A stretch of 64,000 bases of DNA from an uncultured Saprospiraceae bacterium (GCA_937928045.1 CALFWO010000031.1:37835-101834), one strand, 5' to 3'. Positions 37,801 to 47,482 are shown, counted from the stretch's first letter. Translations and numbers: made by a program. Notes: generated by a model from the letters alone, not told the origin.

Positions 37801-40800
37801 TTTATTTCAGCGACCGATAATTACGGTTGCTCCGTTCTGGATCAGTATGTTTATATTCAGAATCCTTCATTACTTTCAGCTACGGCCTCAACTTCTAGTG
37901 CCATCAACTGTACTGGAAATAATGGAATCATAGAAGTGGCAAATATCACTGGGGGAACAGCGCCTTACTTAATTGCATTGAACGATCAAGCTTTTCAAAG
38001 CAGTACTACATTAACTGGTGCGCTCTTGGAAAATACAATAATTGTCAAAGATGCTGAGGGCTGTACTTTCACTTTAACGCAATCTATTCCGCTAGCATCA
38101 CAAACACTTTTTTCCACACTTACAGCTTATCAAGGGGCTACAACTTGTGGCCTTGGTTCGGCCATCGTCGAAGTACCAGCTGGATTTATGGAACCATTAT
38201 TAATTCAAGAAATTGAAAATCCTGCCCTTGCGAATCCAATTCAAGTGCAAGATTTTGGAACCACTGTCGCCACTCAAAATTTTAGAGATACGATCTTTGA
38301 ATTAGATTTAGGAATGCATTATTTCTTGTTTCAAGATGGCCTCGGTTGTGAATTAGTTGATTCGGTGGAAGTACTCATGGCTGACACCTTACAAGCGACA
38401 GTTACTTTAAATCAAATTGAAACTTGCTACCAACAATCTGCCGATGGAGCATTTGAAATTACCATCACTGGAGGACAGTCTCCATATATAGTTACGATGG
38501 ATAATGAAACTCCTGATACGGTTTCTAGCATAGCTTCTTACACAGATTTGTCTTATGGTATTTATCATTTTCAAATTGAAGATGCTGCCGGTTGTTTATT
38601 TAATATTAGAGATAGCATTATTGCCGGAAGTATCCCATGGGCGACGAGCACAGTTTCTGATTTGATCGGTTGTTCTAATGACAGCTTGATGGCCGAAGTA
38701 AGTATGACTGGTTCTAATGGTACAGGTCCGTTTACATTTGATTGGGATGATGGCACCACCGCGGCTCAAAAAACTTTGTTAGCACCGAGTGAATATAATG
38801 TCACTGTAACTGATGCTGATGGTTGTTGGACTAGAGATAATGTATTGATCCTTGGACCAGATACACTCAATGTTGATATTAATTCGATAACTGATGCCTT
38901 TTGTCATGCAGATGCAAATGGTGCCATTATGGTAACCGCTCATGGAGGATTCAAACCATATTCTTTTTCCATAGACGGTGGCAACACTTACCAGTTGGAT
39001 AGTACTTTTAATAATTTAACCATCGGCGATTATGAAATTATAGTCAAAGATGATCACGACTGTTTGGATACTGTTGCTGCGAATGTTAGTTTTACCGACG
39101 CGCTTTCAGCAAATATTGTTGTGGAAAACATTGATTGTAACCAAGCTGCAAATGGGAGTATCGAAATAAATTTATTGGGCGGGTTAGCTCCTTTCTCTTA
39201 TTCCTTGGACGATGTTAATTATCAACCGAGTAATATTTTCTCTGGATTGATGCCTGGGATGTACGATGTTTATATTCAAGATGGTACCGCTTGTAAAGCA
39301 GCCTACTTTGGAAACGTGATAACTCAGCCATCTGCGATTTCAGTTTCGACTTCACTTACAAACGATGAAGCTTGTGGTCAAATGAATGGCGCTGTTGCTG
39401 GAACTGCTTCAGGAGGAACCGCTCCGTTGACTTACCTATGGAATGGAAACCCAGCCTTGAATTCATTAATATTAACCAATATCTCTGCTGGAGTTCATAC
39501 ACTACAAGTGACAGATGCCAATGGTTGTGTAGCGTCGAGTTCAGTCACAGTAGCTAATTTATCAGCGCCTTCAATCAGCGTTTTGTCCTCAGCGGATGAA
39601 ATTTGTGGAAATGCCAATGGAGCTATTACCGTGCAAGCGGTAGATGGAGTAGGGCCAATGACTTACACCTGGAGTCATGATGCAGATTTGAATGGAATCA
39701 CGGCAAGTAATTTGACTGCCGGAATGTATTCCGTCACGGTTACCGACGCTAATAATTGTTCTGATTTTTTAACCACAACTATTAATGAAGTCGCTGGAAC
39801 AAGTTTGTCCTTAGTATCTAAGTCAAATAGTCTTTGTACAGATGACAATGGGGCAATAACTTTGCAAACGACGAATGGAACTGCTCCCATGATTTTTAAC
39901 TGGTCGCATGACGCAGTCTTGAATGCACCTTCAGCCACAGGACTTTCTGCTGGTACCTATATTGTAAATGTTACCGACGCCAATGGCTGTCAAGACAACT
40001 TAGTGGTGAATATTGATTTTGATGCACCACCAGTTATAGGAGCGCCAACATCCAACCAAGAAACCTGTTCGGATGCCAATGGAAATATTTTCATTCCAGT
40101 CACTGGTGGGGCAATGCCGTATCAATATTCTTGGTCGCATGATGCTAATTTGAATACCGCTAATGCAAATAATTTGGCTGGCGGTTTATACGACGTGACG
40201 GTTACCGACAATCTTGGTTGTACAGCTGAATTTTTAAATATAAATGTTGACTCGGCAACTCCACCAAGTTTGTCAGTGAGTTCATTTGTTAATTCAGACT
40301 GTTTAAATCCTTTGGGAAGTGTAACGGTCGAAGTCACCGACGGATTGGCGCCATTTACTTATGCATGGTCACATGATGCTTCCGCAACTGGAGTAACAGT
40401 AACGGATCTCATGTCCGGAACCTACACCGCCACAGTCACCGACTCGAATGGATGTACTTCCGAAGTTTCTCAATCTTTGATTTCATTTATTGGTTCTTCT
40501 GAGATTACAAATAGCTTAGAATGCTTTGGCGATTCAGATGCCTCGATTCAATTAACCTTGGAAGGAAGTTTCTCGGATTACACTTATACATGGAATGATG
40601 CTTCGATTCCAGATGGCCCTACAGCTTCGAATTTAGCTGCGGGAATTTATAGCGTTACTGTTACAAATGTCAATGGATGTATGGAAGTTTATTCTGAAGA
40701 AATAGATGATCCAGAGCAAATAATGCCAAATATTTCTAATGTTATTCCTGTGGGTTGTTTTGGAAATTTAGGATCGGCGATTGCTATTCCAACAGGAGGT

Positions 40801-42642
40801 ACTGGAGCTTATAGTTACAGTTGGAATGACGCTAATTCGGGAACGAATGCAGCTGTTGAAAACTTATCAATTGGAACCTACGAAGTAACAGTTTCCGATA
40901 TGTTTGGCTGTTCCAATGTCGAATCTATTGTGATAGAAAATTCAACTCCAGTTGTCGTTTCAGAACAAACGATAGTGATGCCACTCTGTTCGGGAGATGC
41001 AAATGGTTCCATATCCACGATTAGCTCAGGTGGTTTTGGAACTATTGAATACAGTTGGAATACCAATCAGAATACAAGTTCGATCAACGACTTGACGGCT
41101 GGAAGTTACTCCGTGACTGCTACCGATGAGGTGGCATGTACAGCAGAACTAGTGATCGTCTTAAATGATCCTGAACTTTTATCCTCTGCCACTTCAGTTG
41201 TTGAAAGTATCTTATGTAATGGTGATGCCACAGGTGAAGTAACTGTGGCCGTTGATGGAGGAACAGCCCCTTATGAATACGCATGGGACGATGCTCAAAC
41301 CCAAACTCAGGATACTGCAAGTTCACTGGCCGCCGGAGTTTACCTTGTTCAAATTATTGATGCGAATGGCTGTGTGGATGAAAACGAGATAACAGTTGAT
41401 GAGCCTACCGCATTGGAAATTGAATCAATAAATATTACTTCCCCGAATTGTGTTGGTGAGGAAAATGGATCCATTCAAATTGTTGCTCAAGGAGGTACTC
41501 CTAATTATCAATACAATTGGAATGCTGGCGCCTTACCCAATGCAGCAACAATTGATAATCTTGCTGCGGCCAATTATGATTTGGAAGTTGTCGATGCTAA
41601 TGGTTGTACTGTTTCGGAAGTAATTGAAGTTATTGATCCTGATCCAATAACCATTACATCGGCCATCGTGACGCCAGGCGTGTGTAGTGATTTACCAAGT
41701 GGTATGATCGAAGTGTCGGCAGAAGGTGGAGATGGTAATCTTTTTTACAATTGGTCGAATGGAGATGAAGGAACACTGATTGAGAACCTTGCTTCTGGTG
41801 ATTACACTGTGACCGTTACGGATGGTTTTGGATGTGAACAAATAGAGAAATATCAGGTGACCTCGTCGCAGGTTGATTTCATTAACTTAGGGCAAGCCGA
41901 CACATTGGTTTGTAATGGGTCAGTGTTGTACTATGACTTTTCTTCCGCTCCGTTTGATACTTATTCGTGGAGTAGTGAAAATCAAGGAGACTTGACAATT
42001 GATGCGGCGTATTCAATTACAAGCCCAGATACTTATTATTTCTCAGCGACCAATAGCCAGGGATGTATTGTGACTGATACAATAGAGGTAGTTTATGCTG
42101 CGCAAAATTTGGATGCGTTTTTTATCGCACCAACGGACATTGTGGTGGGAGACACGCTAGTAGCAGTTGAATTGACTTTGCCCGTTCCGGATGAGATTAA
42201 TTGGTCTTATGATAGTGATGTTATTGATTTTGTAGGACAAAATGAAAATCAATATTTATTCACCTTCTCGGAGATTGGCACCTTTGATTTAGGACTATCA
42301 GCACGACTGGGAAATTGCAATAGCGAGATTAACAAGCGCATTTTTGTTTATGCGGATTCTACAGAAATTCCATTCATTAACCCACTTGTTCCAACTATTT
42401 TGGATGTAAGGTTATTTCCAAATCCAAGTGATGGGATATTTAATTTGGAAGTTGATCTCTCTTCTGAGCAAGATATGGTTATTGATATTTTTGACATGAA
42501 TAGTTTACTGTATGATCGAGCCATATTTTCTGGATCAAAAAATTACGCTAAAGATTATAACCTGACATTGCCTACTGGAATTTACTATGCCATTGTTCAA
42601 GTCGCTGGTGAGCGACGTAGTTTAACTTTGGTGATTAAATAG
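34879..42642 (+). CDS. Giant SprB-repeat surface adhesin with T9SS sorting domain
   Basis: 2587 residues. A signal peptide ends near LFSQ (about 26). Residues 30-330 are unique. Degenerate repeats follow, then about 15 clear SprB-type units between about residues 1170 and 2335 (nt 38.4-41.9 kb). Each starts with a Cys-x4-G/A segment (for example EACGQMNGAVAG, SLCTDDNGAITL, ILCNGDATGEVTV), has GG-x-x-P-Y/L-x-Y-x-W, and ends in G-x-Y-x-V-x-V-T-D-x-N-G-C. The C-terminus is a type A T9SS domain (VRLFPNPSDGIFNLEVDL, then TGIYYAIVQV). SprB-like proteins are motility or attachment adhesins moved along the surface in gliding Bacteroidota. Paired Cys suggest disulfides. A strong terminator follows at 42689. 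Confidence 0.88.
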   Translation: MNFNKYIKLVFVFFIGTIFTIPLFSQAINIEMVVHSLRSTVGMPDYENYDRTPGYTRPDLNFNISRSAIFVGNQTFPGIAFSIGQPNPNYVRRFFYENRWPSQTIYPLSGSIGDEDYEDRTDVINRWVSPNSTIDIGKATSIYVLTGFDANEDDRPFQQGFGGDDDYRFKVHDKWVPLSRMAPYGDLKAYVQLSNSGVTATHGGAKYPYYVTMRSSYIIDPIQSNLTILNPDNTPGYTFCAGQPLKVKVNYKSGYKGGRFLWEIDVNGDGSWQFLKEGYASVINDYARNSNTRYRVRAMATSNSYGVRDFNGTKSIAYSASGGLLVQQTISGFEFEKLDACPGSQGSARLTNIIGANDGLDYIVNFFDGIAIVQRDTIFSYSSTSLVDKNITYTNFAGDYAIQVLNSIPELKCGVKKPFTIHESVFPEFEASKRDPFCYGENGVITFANIEFKNRPPLLHTITATSTSGAVYSKSITELTDTLMVPPGIYTLSVENTDGCSSQITYQVTLSPKEELMGNLVVPPTHQTNGEDYHGYCSDDKFGVEVNISGGVKPYRFVLEKAGAGSTMYQLLESESTYMLTEIGHGDYIVKVFDAYDCELSPMQFEIVNPSALEFNNLMFSNPTVGCGSTNINGTIISGATGGIPPYIYYFNRQVVESIDTSILPNGNYAIKIEDANGCINARTIRLFDTQYMYMDDLGSIPYDVVPCGGSVNFRIDVGNGFLNWPNVFQFKMNGIDCASNPNCQASIPELDYDSGLPLYKGYFEISIDTPGEHTFEVTDESGCTLTSNYLFVAPTAPEIGAVTNIPPTCVGDDYQVTFYLKNINETSYGDTTLINYELDGINGTVGYDTEDGTAATSPIIPYQITVPINSPGDHDIIISDYLNCSTGTAFDFNLMPIDTFMLNVLDINPVNCQGDSTGSVVVELEGNPPFVVSYGHYPAGFFDPDNPDLVINRDTLVVVDDVATIPNLINADYFISATDNYGCSVLDQYVYIQNPSLLSATASTSSAINCTGNNGIIEVANITGGTAPYLIALNDQAFQSSTTLTGALLENTIIVKDAEGCTFTLTQSIPLASQTLFSTLTAYQGATTCGLGSAIVEVPAGFMEPLLIQEIENPALANPIQVQDFGTTVATQNFRDTIFELDLGMHYFLFQDGLGCELVDSVEVLMADTLQATVTLNQIETCYQQSADGAFEITITGGQSPYIVTMDNETPDTVSSIASYTDLSYGIYHFQIEDAAGCLFNIRDSIIAGSIPWATSTVSDLIGCSNDSLMAEVSMTGSNGTGPFTFDWDDGTTAAQKTLLAPSEYNVTVTDADGCWTRDNVLILGPDTLNVDINSITDAFCHADANGAIMVTAHGGFKPYSFSIDGGNTYQLDSTFNNLTIGDYEIIVKDDHDCLDTVAANVSFTDALSANIVVENIDCNQAANGSIEINLLGGLAPFSYSLDDVNYQPSNIFSGLMPGMYDVYIQDGTACKAAYFGNVITQPSAISVSTSLTNDEACGQMNGAVAGTASGGTAPLTYLWNGNPALNSLILTNISAGVHTLQVTDANGCVASSSVTVANLSAPSISVLSSADEICGNANGAITVQAVDGVGPMTYTWSHDADLNGITASNLTAGMYSVTVTDANNCSDFLTTTINEVAGTSLSLVSKSNSLCTDDNGAITLQTTNGTAPMIFNWSHDAVLNAPSATGLSAGTYIVNVTDANGCQDNLVVNIDFDAPPVIGAPTSNQETCSDANGNIFIPVTGGAMPYQYSWSHDANLNTANANNLAGGLYDVTVTDNLGCTAEFLNINVDSATPPSLSVSSFVNSDCLNPLGSVTVEVTDGLAPFTYAWSHDASATGVTVTDLMSGTYTATVTDSNGCTSEVSQSLISFIGSSEITNSLECFGDSDASIQLTLEGSFSDYTYTWNDASIPDGPTASNLAAGIYSVTVTNVNGCMEVYSEEIDDPEQIMPNISNVIPVGCFGNLGSAIAIPTGGTGAYSYSWNDANSGTNAAVENLSIGTYEVTVSDMFGCSNVESIVIENSTPVVVSEQTIVMPLCSGDANGSISTISSGGFGTIEYSWNTNQNTSSINDLTAGSYSVTATDEVACTAELVIVLNDPELLSSATSVVESILCNGDATGEVTVAVDGGTAPYEYAWDDAQTQTQDTASSLAAGVYLVQIIDANGCVDENEITVDEPTALEIESINITSPNCVGEENGSIQIVAQGGTPNYQYNWNAGALPNAATIDNLAAANYDLEVVDANGCTVSEVIEVIDPDPITITSAIVTPGVCSDLPSGMIEVSAEGGDGNLFYNWSNGDEGTLIENLASGDYTVTVTDGFGCEQIEKYQVTSSQVDFINLGQADTLVCNGSVLYYDFSSAPFDTYSWSSENQGDLTIDAAYSITSPDTYYFSATNSQGCIVTDTIEVVYAAQNLDAFFIAPTDIVVGDTLVAVELTLPVPDEINWSYDSDVIDFVGQNENQYLFTFSEIGTFDLGLSARLGNCNSEINKRIFVYADSTEIPFINPLVPTILDVRLFPNPSDGIFNLEVDLSSEQDMVIDIFDMNSLLYDRAIFSGSKNYAKDYNLTLPTGIYYAIVQVAGERRSLTLVIK

Positions 42643-42688
42643 AAAAAAACACTGCTTAGATTATTGAGGTGAAATTCTCAAAATTATT

Positions 42689-42722
42689 GAGGCTGTACCA
42701 TATGTTTGGTACAGCCTCTTTT
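42689..42722 (+). terminator. Rho-independent terminator closing the surface operon
   Basis: GAGGCTGTACCA (42689-42700) and TGGTACAGCCTC (42707-42718) form a perfect 12-bp stem with loop TATGTT, followed by a run of T. It lies 46 bp after the SprB-repeat gene and separates it from the CHAT gene. Confidence 0.93.
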
Positions 42723-42876
42723 ACTTAATTCTGATTTTACCGTTAGATTTGAAAATCAAGTAGGGAAGTTAGTTTAATTTATGTGTAGAATGTGTTGATT
42801 TTTTAATTGAGTAAAAGTATTGAGACACGTATGTACTTCAAGTTTATTTTTATGGTCATTTCGTTACATTTGTTTA

Positions 42877-45858
42877 ATGTACATTTATAAACTCCCCACA
42901 ATCCTTCTATTGCTGCTGTTTCAAGTTGCAGTTGTAGCACAGGAAGATTCCTTATCCATGACTAGTATTGAAAGCGGTTATCAACAAGCATTGTTGGCCA
43001 ATAAGGAATATAAGCCATTAGAGTCAAATGAGTTGTTGGCAGATGTAGTTGCTAAATATCAACATCTTGAGAATTGGCCCAAAGTGATCACTTCTCTTCA
43101 TTTATATGCCAGTAATTTTATCCAGCTGAATGACTTTGAATCGGTGGACAGCATTTTATATTTGTGTGAAGATTTAATAGAATCCCACAACATAGATGAT
43201 GTCAATGTTGCGATCGAATCTTATTTTCTGTTTGGCGCAACTTTTCATGAAAAGGGGTTGTATCAAAAATCGTTGAATGCGTTCAATGATGCTTTGGAGC
43301 TTTTGGTGGGATCAAAAAACTTGACGAAAACAGATAGTTTAGTAACGAATAAGTTTAAAGAGGAGTATGAAACTAACCTAGCAATAGGACATCTCTATAA
43401 TTATGCGGCGTTCCCTCTTTTTGCTATGGGACGTTCAGATGAAGGGGTCGAATATTTTAAGGCTGCCAATTTTTTTTATGAAAAAAGTAAAGATCTTCAG
43501 AGTATATATGGAAGCTATATAAATTTAGGTAAGGGGTATGCTTCGATAGGGTCGTATGAAACCGCAAAGGCATGGCTCGCCAAAATTATTGAAAAATTCG
43601 AAGGAAAAGATGATGGGGTTTTATTTTTAGCAACGGCATATTCTCAATTGATCAATATTAGCAAAAGTGAACAAGATTTTATCAAAGAAGCTGGTTTATT
43701 GGAAAAACAATATAAACTATTTTTTAAGCCAGACATGCTTAAATTAGAAGGTTTAACTGGTACTTCCTTGGATGTTGCGTATTGTACCCATTTGGCTCAT
43801 CGATCATTGAATGAAGCGAATCTTGGCAATTGTGATCAATCTAATAAATGGGCTCAACAATGTTTGGACACCTTACTGAATATTAGTAAGGATGTTGAAA
43901 TTAAGGCATCTGTATTGTTTAGACTAGGTGAAGGAAGAATAGCATGTAATGATCAAGATGCTGGAATTTTTTATTTAGACAAAGGTTTAGAGATTATAGA
44001 TAATGATGTTCGTGCTTATAAAGATATTGATCAAGAAAAATTTCTTTCCAATCAAAGAATTGAATTGTTGAATCTTAAGGCGAAGGTTTTTTTAGATCGT
44101 GGAAGCGTACATGGTGATCAGCAAATCCTTCAGTTAGAGGAAGGATTGAAATATGCCTATCAAAGTGTAAATTTATTAGAAGGCTTGAGATTAGGTCTTG
44201 TCCAAAGTGATATTGATAACCTGTCTAGAGAAAAATCTTTGTTGGAATTAGATAGTAAATACAAAGGGAGTTTTGCATTGGCGATAGAACTAAATTATAA
44301 ACTTTATGACCTGACAAAGGATAGAAAGTATTTGGAAAAGGCTTTTGTATATACTGAAAAAAGCAAAGCCTTTGCATTACGTCAAGGTATGAGTAGATTA
44401 GAAAAAATGCAAGGTTTAAGTGAAGAAAACCGGGCGACTCTTTTTCAAATGGAATCAAAGATATTTTATTATGAAAAGAAAATTGGAGAAGCAATCGGAC
44501 CGGAATTTAATCAATTAAGAGAACGTTTGTATCAGCAATATTTGCAGTTAAAAGAAACCTACAAAAAAAGTTTATCCAACATTTCTAATGAAGGAAATGC
44601 CCAAAGAGTATTTCAGGATATCTACCAAAAGGATGTGGCCGAAATTATAGATTTGGAGGAGTATTCTAAGGTAAATAAACTAGCTTTTTTGACATTTTTT
44701 AGTCATTCGAATTCCTTGTTTGTTTTCAAAACGCACAATGGTTCCACGACGTTGGAAAAGTTGAATTTGTCTGATAGTTGGGAAGGTGATATTGATTTTG
44801 TTCAGGCGGCTTATCAGGATTTAGATTTAACTGTGAATGTTAAACATGCAGAACGATTTATTCATTTACATGAAAAATGGTATGATCTTTTTTTGGGTGG
44901 TATTTCGAATGACATCAATAGATATTGTATAATCCCTGACCAGGCAGTTTTTGGTATCAATTTCAATTTATTGATAAAGGGCAAAAATAAAATATCAACA
45001 ATTCAGCTTCCAGGTACTTCGTATGAAATAGTGGACTTTTCTGTTCCTGATTATTTGCTGAAGTCTAAATCTACCTTTGAAGTGCATTCGGGGACCATTT
45101 TTCTGAATGAAAAAATAAGTGAAATCAAGAAAGAAAAGCAACCTAGACCCTTAGATATTATTGGCTTTTCTCCGAGATATGAGTTACGGAACAAGTTTAA
45201 AAATTTGGCAAAAGGGTATATACCGCTAAGGGAGCTGTCATTAGAATTGAAAAATGTATTACCACTTTTTTCTGAATCGAAAAAGGAACATTACCAAGGA
45301 AGTGCGGCTACGGTGCAAAATTTATTGGATAATGCAATTTCAAGATCAAAGGTGCTCCATATTTCTGCCCATGGAATTATTAATGAGAAAGATCCATATT
45401 TGTCATATTTAGCAATGGCCTATTCGGAGGAAAGCAAGAACCAAACAGATGAAGATCTTGATTTAGGTGAAATTTTTAATTTGAATATAAATTCGGATTT
45501 AGCGGTGATTAGTTCCTGCAACTCTGGAACCTCACGTTTAGTTCGGGGAAATGCGAAGATTAATTTTGCCCGAGCATTTAGATATGCTAATTGCCCTGGA
45601 ATTATTATGGGCTTATGGTCTATCGATGATCAAAGTACTGCCTCTATTTTTGCCCACTTTTATAAAGAGCTTCTAAATGGAAAAAGGGGTGACCAGTCTT
45701 TAAGTATTGCACAAAAGCAATATCTCGCCGATAAGAAGAATGCATTTTTGGATAAGCGTTTATCCGTTGATCAAAAAGAACAATTATTGATAGAGATGCA
45801 TCCTTATTTCTGGGCCGGTTTAGCGGCACTTGGAATATTTGAATCTATGAAATTTTAG
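42877..45858 (+). CDS. TPR-CHAT domain protein (caspase-like protease), exported
   Basis: 993 residues from the ATG at 42877, which begins a signal peptide (LPTILLLLLFQVAVVAQ); the longer TTG frame from 42820 was not used. Residues about 60-560 are TPR-like helical repeats (SYFLFGATFHEKGLYQKSLN, SIYGSYINLGKGYASIGSYE). The C-terminal third is a CHAT domain, the caspase/separase-related protease fold, with catalytic His832 (ISAHG) and Cys881 (SSCNSG) intact, plus GIIMGLWSIDDQSTA and HPYFWAGLAALG typical of the family. CHAT proteases usually cleave a partner after activation through the TPRs. A periplasmic location from the signal peptide is notable. It converges on an ECF sigma/anti-sigma pair with a 4-bp overlap of stop codons. 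Confidence 0.9.
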   Translation: MYIYKLPTILLLLLFQVAVVAQEDSLSMTSIESGYQQALLANKEYKPLESNELLADVVAKYQHLENWPKVITSLHLYASNFIQLNDFESVDSILYLCEDLIESHNIDDVNVAIESYFLFGATFHEKGLYQKSLNAFNDALELLVGSKNLTKTDSLVTNKFKEEYETNLAIGHLYNYAAFPLFAMGRSDEGVEYFKAANFFYEKSKDLQSIYGSYINLGKGYASIGSYETAKAWLAKIIEKFEGKDDGVLFLATAYSQLINISKSEQDFIKEAGLLEKQYKLFFKPDMLKLEGLTGTSLDVAYCTHLAHRSLNEANLGNCDQSNKWAQQCLDTLLNISKDVEIKASVLFRLGEGRIACNDQDAGIFYLDKGLEIIDNDVRAYKDIDQEKFLSNQRIELLNLKAKVFLDRGSVHGDQQILQLEEGLKYAYQSVNLLEGLRLGLVQSDIDNLSREKSLLELDSKYKGSFALAIELNYKLYDLTKDRKYLEKAFVYTEKSKAFALRQGMSRLEKMQGLSEENRATLFQMESKIFYYEKKIGEAIGPEFNQLRERLYQQYLQLKETYKKSLSNISNEGNAQRVFQDIYQKDVAEIIDLEEYSKVNKLAFLTFFSHSNSLFVFKTHNGSTTLEKLNLSDSWEGDIDFVQAAYQDLDLTVNVKHAERFIHLHEKWYDLFLGGISNDINRYCIIPDQAVFGINFNLLIKGKNKISTIQLPGTSYEIVDFSVPDYLLKSKSTFEVHSGTIFLNEKISEIKKEKQPRPLDIIGFSPRYELRNKFKNLAKGYIPLRELSLELKNVLPLFSESKKEHYQGSAATVQNLLDNAISRSKVLHISAHGIINEKDPYLSYLAMAYSEESKNQTDEDLDLGEIFNLNINSDLAVISSCNSGTSRLVRGNAKINFARAFRYANCPGIIMGLWSIDDQSTASIFAHFYKELLNGKRGDQSLSIAQKQYLADKKNAFLDKRLSVDQKEQLLIEMHPYFWAGLAALGIFESMKF

Positions 45859-46685
45859 TTAAGGACTACCAAATCTAAAATGGCTTTTACTTCTTCAGAT
45901 TTGCGACTCTGTTGAATAGATTTAAGCATTAAAATTCCGCGCTCGGTTTTTCCTTGCTTTAATAAGGAACAAGACATTTGATACTTACATTCTAGATGGT
46001 ATCTTTTTGCATCTGGATCTTCTATTAGCAGTTGGAAAAATTGATCAGCCCTTTGATAATCACCGATAAGTAAATGGGCTGAGCCAAGTTTGAGAACTGC
46101 ATCTCTTTTTTGCGATCCGTTGAGTCTCTCTAGCTCTGAAGGAATTGCACTGATGAATTTCTTAAAATCTCCATTCTCGTAAAACACCATTGCGCTATTG
46201 GACTTGGTTCTTATTTTATTTGGTATTGGTTTTATGAAATGATCTAGTGCTTCAGAATCAATACTGGCAATCGGATGATTTTCTTTGGGCTTTGAAGGTA
46301 TGTCGGAATCTAAAATAGTCGAATCTTCCGAGTTTATTGGCTGTTTTATAATCGATGCGCTGTCTGGGTTTTTGGCGTGTATTGGAGAATCCAAGTGGTG
46401 TTTCCATGGGGCGAAAGTAAATAATAAAAATCCTGCTACCGTTGCGGCAATTAGAGCACTATTCCAAACATTGATTTTATCCTTGTTTTTTTCTTGAAAA
46501 ATTCTTCTTGCTTTCTCACTTGGAAGATTCCTTTGGCTTCGAATCGACTTTTCTAAAGCAAAAGATTCTGCAAACTTCGCATCGGTTTTCAAGTAGTTTT
46601 CTAATTCAACACCTTCCGATTCGTTCAAAGAGCCGGTGAAATACTTTTCAACTAGAATATCCCGAGCATTATTTTCTTTATTCAT
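45855..46685 (-). CDS. Anti-sigma-like membrane protein with TPR C-terminus
   Basis: 276 residues. The N-terminal 70 residues (ILVEKYFTGSLNESEGVELE, then NYLKTDAKFAESFALEKSI) follow the pattern of Bacteroidota anti-sigma cytoplasmic domains, without a zinc-finger Cys/His set. One TM helix (about 73-92, NSALIAATVAGFLLFTFAPW) leads to a periplasmic linker and a TPR-like segment (about 165-265: AMVFYENGDFKKFISAIPSE, LKLGSAHLLIGDYQRADQFF, YQMSCSLLKQGKTERGILML). Its start overlaps the end of the sigma gene by 8 bp, so the two are translationally coupled. The expected role is to hold the sigma factor at the inner membrane. Its TPRs could contact the TPRs of the exported CHAT protein (inference). 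Confidence 0.7.
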   Translation of the reverse strand: MNKENNARDILVEKYFTGSLNESEGVELENYLKTDAKFAESFALEKSIRSQRNLPSEKARRIFQEKNKDKINVWNSALIAATVAGFLLFTFAPWKHHLDSPIHAKNPDSASIIKQPINSEDSTILDSDIPSKPKENHPIASIDSEALDHFIKPIPNKIRTKSNSAMVFYENGDFKKFISAIPSELERLNGSQKRDAVLKLGSAHLLIGDYQRADQFFQLLIEDPDAKRYHLECKYQMSCSLLKQGKTERGILMLKSIQQSRKSEEVKAILDLVVLN

Positions 46686-47310
46686 GATCCAATTCTTTGT
46701 TGATTCTTAATAATTCATTCAATTGAGTTAAGCAAATCTTTTTCCTTGCTCGTACATTTCCTTCCTTCAAGTCAACTACCTTAGCCACTTCTCTTGCTGA
46801 ATAGCCATCTGCCATTAAATTAATAATTGAATCGCAAGGTGGCTTTAGTTTTTGGATATATTTTTGAACTTGATTATAATTATTTTTTTGGATAATCATA
46901 TTCATTAAGTCATCGGTGCTTTTTAGAAAGTAATAGAAAGTACCTATATCGGCGGGAGCTGTTTTCTTTAATACTTCCCTTTTGGATGCCCCGTCCTTTT
47001 TTAGTTTGTCCAATATTGCTAGATGGAACATGTGATAAAAATAGGCTTCTAGGTTTCTAATTTTTAAGTTTTCTGTTGCTCTTATTTTTCTGACAAATTT
47101 TTGAAAAATATCTGTGTATACATCTTGCCTTTCAATTTTATCAGGGAGAAGTTTTGAAAGCCTTTTAGATTGAAAAACATTTACTAGCCTTTTTGCAAAA
47201 AGGTAATCAATAACCAACTGATCTTCAGGATGATTAAACGTTCGTAGAACCGAAATAATTTCATTGTCACTATAACTTTTATCTCTCCAGTTAAATATAC
47301 TTCGAATCAT
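46678..47310 (-). CDS. ECF-like RNA polymerase sigma factor
   Basis: 210 residues, somewhat divergent. A region-2-like segment spans about 30-105 (DVYTDIFQKFVRKIRATENL, NLEAYFYHMFHLAILDKLKK). A region-4-like helix-turn-helix near the C-terminus has PPCDSIINLMADGYSAREVA (about 153-172), then KVVDLKEGNVRARKKICLTQ. The residues between are consistent with the linker. It lies upstream of and overlaps the anti-sigma-like gene, and is divergent from a 40-residue GG-leader peptide gene (172 bp between the starts). That makes control of the peptide and/or CHAT gene by this sigma plausible (inference). Confidence 0.82.
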   Translation of the reverse strand: MIRSIFNWRDKSYSDNEIISVLRTFNHPEDQLVIDYLFAKRLVNVFQSKRLSKLLPDKIERQDVYTDIFQKFVRKIRATENLKIRNLEAYFYHMFHLAILDKLKKDGASKREVLKKTAPADIGTFYYFLKSTDDLMNMIIQKNNYNQVQKYIQKLKPPCDSIINLMADGYSAREVAKVVDLKEGNVRARKKICLTQLNELLRINKELDHE

Positions 47311-47482
47311 TGCATTTGCTTGTCTTCGTCAAGTTGTCAAAATAAATATTACCAAATCTTTAACGCGTCTGCTCTTTTTCTCGGCTATTAAGGTAAGCGC
47401 ATTTCTTAAATCAATATTCCTTTGAAGATTACTCTTTAAGGGCTGGGATTCGCTTGTTTTTTATCACCTAAATGTTTTTAAA

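Noticed and set aside
38400..41870. Tandem repeats as a CRISPR array
   Set aside because: The repeats are ~210 bp, protein-coding and in frame (SprB units), with no short identical repeats and spacers.
42865..42872. TACATTTG as a Bacteroidota -7 promoter element for the CHAT gene
   Set aside because: It matches TAnnTTTG, but would put the transcription start at or in the ATG and no -33 TTG lies at the right distance, so it is not listed as a feature.
42820..42876. Longer N-terminus of the CHAT protein from a TTG at 42820
   Set aside because: The ATG at 42877 begins a proper signal peptide; the extension would place a non-signal segment before it.
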